In this document: positions 4,592 through 9,966 of the stretch, in pieces | How positions within the stretch are numbered: the stretch's first letter is position 1 | Layout: the number at the start of each line of letters is the position of its first letter | NCBI GenBank assembly: GCA_910577765.1 | Contig: CAJTOV010000135.1 | Span: forward strand, 1-9,966 | DNA from: an uncultured Lachnospiraceae bacterium | GTDB lineage: Bacteria > Bacillota > Clostridia > Lachnospirales > Lachnospiraceae | Direction of reading: 5' to 3' | DNA length: 9,966 nucleotides | Notes under the pieces: generated by a model | The model's input: only the letters and a program-made list of their open reading frames with translations | Told to the model about the DNA's origin: nothing | Database searches by the model: none | Program-made: the position numbers and the translations under genes

Positions 4592-6727
4592 ATGGGTGAG
4601 ATCCGGGAGGAGCTTGTACTGGCTGACCAGTTCAGCGCCAGTTTTTCGCGTTTTATAGCCCAGGGGGAAGCTGCCGCGGGGAAAATGGGGCAGCTGGACC
4701 AGGTGATCCGGGAAGCAGGTATGTCCTCGACAGAGCTCCTTCTGCACGGGATGGGCCGTGTGAACCAGAGTGTTTCAGCGGTGAACGATTCTGTCCGTGA
4801 AATGGGGGAATTGTCCCGGTATGTGGCAGTCCAGGGGATGAATGAGATAAACCAGACCCTGAAACAGGTCGTGGCCAGTACGGACCGCATGTCCAGTGCC
4901 CAGCGGGAATACAGCCGGCAGGTGGACCAGTCCACGGATTCTGCGGACCGGCTGCTGTCCACGGTTAAGAGGATCGCAGCAGCGCTTGGGGGGATCAGAC
5001 TGGCGTCCGGCATGGTCGGCCTTTCAGACACCGCTACCCTTACCAGTGCACGCCTGGGGCTGATGGTGGACGAAGTGGACGGAGGCATGCGGAGCGTGCA
5101 GGATCTGCAGGACGCCATCTACGCATCCGCGGGACGGGCGCGGGGCGCATACCAGGAGACGGCAGATGCCGTGGCCAAGCTGGGGCTTATGGCCGGGAAT
5201 GCTTTTGGCAGCTCTGACGAGATTGTCTATTTCATGGAGCAGATTAACAAGCAGTTCAAGATTGCAGGTACGGAGGCATCCGGTGTGCAGGCGGCCATGC
5301 TCCAGCTTACCCAGGCCATGAGTGCAGGCGTCCTGCGGGGCGAGGAGTACAACAGTATCCTGGAGCAGGCGCCCAATATCGTGCAGAATATTGCGAAGTA
5401 CATTGAGGGCAATGAGCAGGTGCTGGGAGCCGCAGCAGCAGCCATAAAAGTAAACACAGCGGATCTGGCCGGTAACGTCCAAAAGCACATGAAGGACATC
5501 GCCAGTGCCGGGGTCATTTCCTCAGATCTGGTCAAGGCCGCTATGTTTGCCGCGGCGGAGGAGACAGACGAGAAATTTGCCAGCATTCCCATGACTTATG
5601 CGGATGCATGGCAGCAGATCCGCAATGCCGGGGTCAGTGCCCTGGGGGAGGTCACGGGGAAACTGAATGACCTCCTGAATACAGACACCGGCCAGTGGTT
5701 TATTGCCGAGGCCGTGGCAGGAATGGAACTGCTGGCGGCAGCGGCATCCGGTACTGTAGACATGATGGCTGCCGGTGCGGGATTTGTCCGGGATAACTGG
5801 GAGTATGTGCTGCCGGTACTTATGGGAATTGCCGTGGGATTCGCGGCTGCCGGTGCTGCCGGTATGGCGTCCGGCTTTGCCGCAGCGGCTGCCTGGGCCA
5901 TGGCGCATGCGCCGTTTATTGGCATAGGGGTGGCTGTGGGAACGCTGGTATTCCTGCTTCACCAGTCCGGGGTGTCCTGGCAGGAGATGGGCATGGTAGC
6001 CGGGAGCGTCCTGGGCAGTCTGTATGTGGTATTTTATACGACTGTGGCAACCGGGTGGAATCTGTTTGCCACGTTTGCGGAGTTCTTCGCCAACGTGTTC
6101 AACGATCCGGTGGCGGCCATTGCCCACCTTTTTGCAGATCTGCTGGATACGATCCTGAATGTTGTAGAGACGGCGGCAAGCGCCATCGATGCACTGCTGG
6201 GATCTGACCTGTCCGGCGCGGTATCCGGGTTCCGGGGAAAGGTGTCAGACTGGGTGGACACGAATTACGGTGCAAATGCTGTCCAGATTAAGCGTATGGC
6301 CGGTCTGGATGCAGGGGATACCGCAAAAAACTGGATGCAGACGGGTGGGAACCTGGGTTCGAAGCTGGACGCAATGAACCTGGGCCTGGATTCCATGGCA
6401 GACAGCTTTAAAGGGTTTGATGCTTCTTCTTTTGGAGGAACCGGCGGTGCCGGTGGCATCGGCAATATCGGCAAGGTCGGAAGTGTCGGAAGCGTCAAGA
6501 ACGTGGACGGAGAGATCCGGCTGGCGGACGAGGATGTACGTCTCTACCGGGATCTGGCAGAGCGGCGGTACATGAACCAGATCGAGCTTAAGACCATGGC
6601 GCCCAATATTAATGTGACCCTGCCTGCCGGTGCATCCGGGAATCTGTCTGCGCAGGATGTGGCAGACCAGTTAAAAAAGATGCTTATAGAACAGATGAGT
6701 GCCCAGACATCCATTGCCCATGGATAA
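4592..6727 (+). CDS. Tail tape measure protein
   Basis: 711 residues; sets tail length and is ejected ahead of the DNA. The N-terminal ~150 residues are helical and glutamine/serine-rich. Residues about 150-350 look like the tape-measure N-terminal domain (TIGR02675 type): TSARLGLMVDEVDGGMRSVQ, AIYASAGRARGAYQET, LTQAMSAGVLRGEEYNSILEQ, then KHMKDIASAGVISSDLVKAAMF. Hydrophobic segments lie at about 403-455 and 466-502, as is usual for proteins that may insert in the host membrane. A Gly-rich hinge (about 610-632) precedes the C-terminal amphipathic end. GGAGGT at 4578-4583 sits 8 nt before ATG 4592. It follows the chaperone pair, as in long-tailed phages generally. At 1.5 angstrom per helical residue, 711 residues suggest a tail of at most about 107 nm, a medium-length contractile tail. 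Confidence 0.93.
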   Translation: MGEIREELVLADQFSASFSRFIAQGEAAAGKMGQLDQVIREAGMSSTELLLHGMGRVNQSVSAVNDSVREMGELSRYVAVQGMNEINQTLKQVVASTDRMSSAQREYSRQVDQSTDSADRLLSTVKRIAAALGGIRLASGMVGLSDTATLTSARLGLMVDEVDGGMRSVQDLQDAIYASAGRARGAYQETADAVAKLGLMAGNAFGSSDEIVYFMEQINKQFKIAGTEASGVQAAMLQLTQAMSAGVLRGEEYNSILEQAPNIVQNIAKYIEGNEQVLGAAAAAIKVNTADLAGNVQKHMKDIASAGVISSDLVKAAMFAAAEETDEKFASIPMTYADAWQQIRNAGVSALGEVTGKLNDLLNTDTGQWFIAEAVAGMELLAAAASGTVDMMAAGAGFVRDNWEYVLPVLMGIAVGFAAAGAAGMASGFAAAAAWAMAHAPFIGIGVAVGTLVFLLHQSGVSWQEMGMVAGSVLGSLYVVFYTTVATGWNLFATFAEFFANVFNDPVAAIAHLFADLLDTILNVVETAASAIDALLGSDLSGAVSGFRGKVSDWVDTNYGANAVQIKRMAGLDAGDTAKNWMQTGGNLGSKLDAMNLGLDSMADSFKGFDASSFGGTGGAGGIGNIGKVGSVGSVKNVDGEIRLADEDVRLYRDLAERRYMNQIELKTMAPNINVTLPAGASGNLSAQDVADQLKKMLIEQMSAQTSIAHG

Positions 6728-6738
6728 GGAGGTGATCC
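6726..6738 (+). promoter_or_regulatory. Near-perfect extended Shine-Dalgarno before a TTG start
   Basis: The 13 bases AAGGAGGTGATCC match the complement of the conserved bacterial 16S rRNA 3' end over their full length and overlap the tape-measure stop codon. The core GGAGG ends 7 nt before TTG 6740. This decides the start of the XkdP-like gene in favour of the rare TTG over the in-frame ATG at 6749, which would have a spacing of 16 nt. Confidence 0.8.
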
Positions 6739-6739
6739 T

Positions 6740-7459
6740 TTGCCGTATATGAGAAATACCTGCTCCATTTACCTGAAATTTGGAAAGAAGAAGGTGAAGA
6801 TTCCGGTCAACCCGGAAGAACCGGTCATCCACCGTCCCACGAACCACAAGAAGTACGAGGTGCTGGAGCTGGGGGAGATCGTGGTTCCCAGGAAGCCGTC
6901 CTTAAAGACCGTTTCCTGGGAAAGCTTTTTCCCCTGGGATACCAGTGCTTCCTATGTGAACAGCGGGGCCAGGGAGCCGGGATACTATGTGGAGCTGCTT
7001 GAAAAAGCCATGGAAAAGAAACAGACCGGCCGCCTGGTCATTACCCGGTCCGGTTCCTACGATACCAATATGAAGTGCCTGGTGACCAGTTTTGAGACAA
7101 GGGATGAGGGCGGGGAACCGGGGGATGTCTACTACAGCCTGGAGCTGGAGGAGTACCGTCCCCATGGGCCGCAGACGGTGGCGGTCATTACCTCGCCGGA
7201 GGCTCCGGCCACAGCGGATACACCGTCCATGAATATGTCAGCAGAGACGCCCAGGGCGGTGGAGACGCCGGTCCTGCGGGTGGGAGCCCAGGTTATTGTC
7301 AATGGGGAATACTGCTATGACAGCAGTGGAGCCAGACCACACGGAACGGCGAACAGCTTAAGCACCACAATTACCAGGATTGCAGGCGGAAATGCGTACC
7401 CGGTCCATGTAGGGCATTACGGGTGGGTGCAGGAGAGCCAGCTTCAGATTGTGGGGTGA
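6740..7459 (+). CDS. xkdP: XkdP-like tail/baseplate hub-adjacent protein with SH3-like C-terminus
   Basis: 239 residues, starting at TTG. It lies between tape measure and XkdQ hub, the XkdP slot. Residues 1-135 match the XkdP N-terminal domain: KVKIPVNPEEP, YEVLELGEIVVPRKPSLKTVSWESFFPW (about 34-62), a YYVELLEKAMEKKQTGRLVIT helix/strand unit (about 81-100) and DVYYSLELEEYRPHG (about 132-146). A Pro/Ala/Thr linker follows (about 150-175). Typical XkdP proteins end in a LysM domain; here the last ~62 residues (VLRVGAQVIVNGEYCY..., ending GHYGWVQESQLQIVG) lack a LysM pattern and look like a small SH3-like beta domain of the kind seen in some clostridial cell-wall hydrolases. The protein likely binds near the hub and may contact cell wall. 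The stop TGA at 7457-7459 precedes the next gene with a possible overlap. Confidence 0.85.
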   Translation: MPYMRNTCSIYLKFGKKKVKIPVNPEEPVIHRPTNHKKYEVLELGEIVVPRKPSLKTVSWESFFPWDTSASYVNSGAREPGYYVELLEKAMEKKQTGRLVITRSGSYDTNMKCLVTSFETRDEGGEPGDVYYSLELEEYRPHGPQTVAVITSPEAPATADTPSMNMSAETPRAVETPVLRVGAQVIVNGEYCYDSSGARPHGTANSLSTTITRIAGGNAYPVHVGHYGWVQESQLQIVG

Positions 7460-7463
7460 TGCC

Positions 7464-8480
7464 GTGGGTATAAATCTGACAGTACAGAGTTCCGGCAGTG
7501 CGCCGGGAGGCGTGATCCAGACAGTGGTTACGGATTATACCAGTGTGGTCCGGAGTGTGGACATTGCCACAAACCGGATGGATACGCCGGGAAAAATGAC
7601 ATTTGCAACCGTGGAAGGCAGCTCCCGGGACATTCCGGAGGGCAGCCTGGTGGAATTTACTGCCGGTGGAACCGGAATGTTTAAGGGTTACATATTTTCT
7701 GCGGAGCACAGCCGGGACGGGCAGGTGAAATATACGGCCTATGACCAGCTTCGGTACTTGAAAGCCAGCGCCAGCTATGTGTTTGAGAACATGACCCTGG
7801 GCCAGATCGTACAGCGGATTGCCGCAGATTTCGGCCTGAAGACCGGCAGCCTGGCAGATACCGGCTATGTGTTTCCGTGCCTGATCAGGGAAGATGAAAG
7901 CTGCCTCGATATCATTTTTGATGCCTTAAGCCAGACCATCATCCAGACCGGGAAGATCTGGCTGTTCTATGATGATTTTGGAGCCCTTACCCTGGTGGAG
8001 GCGAAGGACCGGTTCGTCCGGACCCTTCTGGGGGACAGAAGCCTGGTGACGGATTACACCTACCGGCGGGATATCGATTCCGATACCTACAACCGGATCA
8101 AACTGGTCAGGAAGAACAGCGGGACCGGGAGGACGGATGTGTATCTGCATGAGGACAGTGAAAATATCAGAAAATGGGGGCTGCTCCAGTATTACGGGCA
8201 GGTGGATGAGAACCTGAATGAGGCGCAGATCGATGCCATGTGCGCCATGTACCTCCAGTACTATAACCGGGTGTTAAAGACCATAACCCTGGAAAGCCTG
8301 GGCGTGGCGGCTGTCCGTGCGGGGGCGGTTCTGCCGGTGCGGATTGGTGCGGTCGGGGATCTGGCTGTTACCAGGCTGCTTCTGGCGGAAAAGGTCACAC
8401 ATACCTTTGAGGGGGAGGACCACACCATGAAAATAGAGGTCAGATCCTTTGACCAGTTAGGAGGTGTAAGCGTTGTATGA
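7464..8480 (+). CDS. xkdQ: XkdQ-like baseplate hub protein
   Basis: Hub subunit related to T4 gp27 / phage D-type proteins, which form the baseplate centre to which the tube and spike attach. Recognisable parts are TPGKMTFATVEG and FKGYIFSAEHSRDGQVKYTAYDQLRYLKASASYVFENMTLGQI, then LIREDESCLDIIFDALSQ, GKIWLFYDDFGALTLVEAKD and the C-terminal ALVPV-like 'VRAGAVLPVRIGAVGDLAV'. The frame also contains TTG at 7449 (343 residues), but I chose GTG 7464 (338 residues). A GGTGAT complementary to the 16S end at 7455-7460 places its core 7 nt before this GTG, and starting there yields MGINLTVQSS without a run into the previous gene. The choice is not certain. The 3' end carries AGGAGGTG (8459-8466), which starts the next gene, so the two are coupled. 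Confidence 0.9.
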   Translation: MGINLTVQSSGSAPGGVIQTVVTDYTSVVRSVDIATNRMDTPGKMTFATVEGSSRDIPEGSLVEFTAGGTGMFKGYIFSAEHSRDGQVKYTAYDQLRYLKASASYVFENMTLGQIVQRIAADFGLKTGSLADTGYVFPCLIREDESCLDIIFDALSQTIIQTGKIWLFYDDFGALTLVEAKDRFVRTLLGDRSLVTDYTYRRDIDSDTYNRIKLVRKNSGTGRTDVYLHEDSENIRKWGLLQYYGQVDENLNEAQIDAMCAMYLQYYNRVLKTITLESLGVAAVRAGAVLPVRIGAVGDLAVTRLLLAEKVTHTFEGEDHTMKIEVRSFDQLGGVSVV

Positions 8481-8778
8481 ATTTGCAGGGGTGATCCAGC
8501 GGATCGTCCAGGATACGGTAGCCGCCATGAAACCGGCGGACATGGCAACGGGAACCGTGGTCTGTGCATCACCATTATCCATACAGCCGGATACCAGCAT
8601 GCCGCCGCTTCCGGCAGCGGCCCTGGAACTGACCGATACGGTAAAGGAGCGGGTTGTTCCGGTCCGGGGCGGTGACGGAACCGTCACGGTCCGGGAAGGA
8701 CTGGGGGCCGGGGACAAGGTCCTGATGCTGCGTGTCCAGGGTGGAAACAGATATATTGTCCTGTCAAAACTGACGTAA
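8473..8778 (+). CDS. xkdR: DUF2577 baseplate-associated protein (XkdR-like)
   Basis: 101 residues, starting at TTG 8473 with AGGAGGTG at 8459-8466 (8 nt to the start) inside the end of xkdQ; the two genes overlap by 8 nt. The first 20 residues are helical (AGVIQRIVQDTVAAM), then GTVVCASPLSIQPDT (about 27-41), VVPVRGGDGTVTVREG (about 56-71) and GAGDKVLMLRVQGGNRYIVLSKL (about 74-100), which matches the C-terminal 'GDKV.LLRVQGGQ.F.VLD' pattern of DUF2577. Its position between hub and gp25-like protein is the standard XkdR place. Its biochemical function is unknown; a role near the spike is inferred. A short inverted repeat at 8672-8687 lies within the coding sequence and is probably incidental. 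Confidence 0.88.
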   Translation: MYEFAGVIQRIVQDTVAAMKPADMATGTVVCASPLSIQPDTSMPPLPAAALELTDTVKERVVPVRGGDGTVTVREGLGAGDKVLMLRVQGGNRYIVLSKLT

Positions 8779-8792
8779 GGGGAGGGGATCCT

Positions 8793-9194
8793 ATGGCGAC
8801 ACTTCCGGTGGGAGCTGGTTTTCAGGTATCCCTGGAGCAGGCAGAAAAGCCCGGGAAAACATTTATCATTGACTGGTCCACAAAACGGATCGCGGGAATG
8901 GCGGACGGTCTGGCTGCCATGGAGCAGACGGTGGACACCATCCTGCAGAATGAGCGTTTCCGGTGGCAGATATACGGGAGCAGCTTCGGCAGTGAGCTGG
9001 ATGACCTGGCGGGTGAGGAGGAGGACTATATTGAGGCCGAGATCCCCAGGCGGGTCCGTGATGCGTTCTCTGTGGATGAGCGGATTCTGTCCGAGGAGAA
9101 TTATCTCTTTGTCCACAGCGGGGACGGGGAGGTGAGTGTATCCTTTGATGTTGTCACTGTATATGGAACATTTCGGAAGGGGGTGTCTCTGTGA
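8793..9194 (+). CDS. xkdS: DUF2634 / gp25-like baseplate wedge protein (XkdS-like)
   Basis: 133 residues; related to the T4 gp25 / P2 W family that forms the inner baseplate wedge joining the hub to the sheath start. It contains KTFIIDWSTKRIAGMADGLAAMEQTV (about 22-47), ILQNERFRWQIYGSSFGSELDDLAGE (about 50-75), with the 'RF.W.IYGS.FG.EL.DL' pattern typical of DUF2634, and then ending SVSFDVVTVYGTFRKG. ATG 8793 has GGGGAGGGG at about 8780-8788 just upstream. The C-terminal beta strand region is characteristic of gp25-like proteins. Its stop TGA overlaps the GTG of xkdT. Confident family call. Confidence 0.92.
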   Translation: MATLPVGAGFQVSLEQAEKPGKTFIIDWSTKRIAGMADGLAAMEQTVDTILQNERFRWQIYGSSFGSELDDLAGEEEDYIEAEIPRRVRDAFSVDERILSEENYLFVHSGDGEVSVSFDVVTVYGTFRKGVSL

Positions 9195-9966
9195 TAGAAT
9201 TTTCCGGCTATACCAGGGAGTTTATACAGAGAAGAATGCTTTCCCGGGTGCCGGGGGATATTGACACACGGGAGGGCAGCATCATACAGACAGCCGTGGG
9301 GCCGGTGGCCTGGTACCTGGAGGGGGTCTACATGCTCCTGGCCCAGATCCAGGAAAACGCCTATGCGGAAACAGCCGTGGGGCAGGACCTGGATTACATC
9401 TGTGCGGAGCGGGGTGTGCACCGGAAGCGGGCGGTTCCTGCCGTGCGGGAGGGGATCTTTGATGTACGGATCCCGGAGGGAGCGGCTTTCCGTACCATAG
9501 GCGCGGCGGATTCGGTGGTGTTTGAGACCAAGGAGCTTCTGTCCAGGGATGACTCCGGGTACCATTACCGTATGACCTGCCGGACTCCGGGGGTGGCGGG
9601 AAATTTCTACACCGGGGATATTCTGCCGGTTACGGCAGTTCCCGGACTGACGCGGGCACAGATTGGCACAGTACTCATATCCGGCACGGAAGAGGAGGAG
9701 GACGGGCCCCTGCGGGCCCGGTACTGGGACACCTTCAACTGTGCGGCATTTGGCGGAAATATCGCAGCATACCGGAGCGCCATTCTGGCCATGGAGGGTG
9801 TGGGTGCCGTGCAGGTCTATCCGGTCTGGAATGGGGGCGGGACTGTGCTCTGCAGCATTCTGGACGGTGACTTGAGGCCGCCCGGGCCGGGACTGGTCGG
9901 GCTGGTGCAGGAGCAGATCTGCCCTCCGGGGGATGGGGAGGACGGGCCCTCTGAAAAGGGCTATGG
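9191..9966 (+). CDS. xkdT: Baseplate J protein (XkdT-like), N-terminal part, truncated by window end
   Basis: The reading frame is open from GTG 9191 to the last base (258 codons visible); the rest lies outside the window. Baseplate J forms the wedge next to the gp25-like protein and links it to tail fibres. The sequence shows IEFSGYTREFIQRRMLSRVP (2-21) with GDIDTREGSIIQTAVGPVA, AYAETAVGQDLDYICAERGV, EGAAFRTIGAADSVVFETKE, then VAGNFYTGDI and the most conserved stretch, GTEEEEDGPLRARYWDTFN followed by AAFGGNIAAYRSAILAMEGVGAVQVYPVWNGGGTV. GTG overlaps the previous TGA by three bases (GTGA), with AAGGGGGTG about 8-15 nt upstream. Very sure of the family. Downstream neighbours such as a DUF2313 protein and tail fibre are expected but not seen. 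Confidence 0.95.
   Translation, partial: MIEFSGYTREFIQRRMLSRVPGDIDTREGSIIQTAVGPVAWYLEGVYMLLAQIQENAYAETAVGQDLDYICAERGVHRKRAVPAVREGIFDVRIPEGAAFRTIGAADSVVFETKELLSRDDSGYHYRMTCRTPGVAGNFYTGDILPVTAVPGLTRAQIGTVLISGTEEEEDGPLRARYWDTFNCAAFGGNIAAYRSAILAMEGVGAVQVYPVWNGGGTVLCSILDGDLRPPGPGLVGLVQEQICPPGDGEDGPSEKGY

Noticed and set aside
4423..5118. 231-codon open frame on the minus strand
   Set aside because: Antisense to the chaperone extension and tape measure; Ser/Arg-rich without recognisable domains; a shadow.
8672..8687. Inverted repeat GTGACGG-AA-CCGTCAC with flanking GGTCCGGG direct repeats
   Set aside because: Within DUF2577 coding sequence; too short and isolated to support a regulatory site or mobile-element end.
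9704..9719. GGGCCC-CTGC-GGGCCC hairpin, possible terminator
   Set aside because: Short, inside the coding sequence of baseplate J, and not followed by a T-tract; likely a by-product of GC-rich codons.
1..9966. Bacteriocin-like tail particle or injection system rather than a phage
   Set aside because: Head-closure and adaptor genes suggest a full phage or prophage; a headless tailocin or injection system would not need them. A defective PBSX-like particle remains possible and cannot be ruled out without the flanks.

Overview
The window is a contiguous, single-strand (+) run of late structural genes from a contractile-tailed (myovirus-type) phage or prophage of the PBSX/Xkd type. It starts at the head-tail connector and ends inside the baseplate. 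GC content looks fairly high by eye. Ribosome-binding sites are strong AGGAGG types, and GTG/TTG starts are used freely. These features, plus the Xkd gene order, point to a Gram-positive Clostridia host, most likely a gut Lachnospiraceae-like organism. The host assignment is inference; no host gene is present.

Layout. Bases 1-1975 hold the neck and tail-completion genes: a DUF4054 head-tail adaptor with an unusual acidic insert, an XkdH-like head-closure protein, an XkdI/HK97 gp10-like protein and a tail terminator. Bases 1956-4032 hold a small conserved-looking protein, the tail sheath (XkdK) and the tail tube (XkdM). Bases 4034-4572 hold the XkdN-like tail assembly chaperone. Its long form appears to be made by a -1 programmed ribosomal frameshift at A_AAA_AAC, followed 7 nt later by a long hairpin. 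Bases 4592-6727 encode the tape measure protein. Bases 6740-9966 encode hub and baseplate: an XkdP-like protein with a non-LysM C-terminal domain, XkdQ hub, XkdR (DUF2577), XkdS (DUF2634/gp25-like) and the first ~258 residues of XkdT (baseplate J), which runs off the end.

How the genes work together. The neck proteins close the DNA-filled head and join it to the tail. The chaperone forms coat the tape measure so that tube subunits polymerise to a defined length. The sheath assembles around the tube, the terminator caps it, and the hub/baseplate proteins nucleate the tail and trigger contraction. The genes are packed with overlaps or gaps of roughly 30 nt or less, so the block is almost certainly one late transcript with translational coupling. 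I see no promoter, terminator, tRNA, CRISPR array, insertion sequence or attachment site, and no gene-free stretch above 300 bases.

The most notable element is the frameshift signal at 4414-4489. It explains 165 bases that would otherwise be an unexplained gap in a tightly packed operon. Otherwise this is a recognisable phage tail module, and I do not see evidence for a wholly new system.
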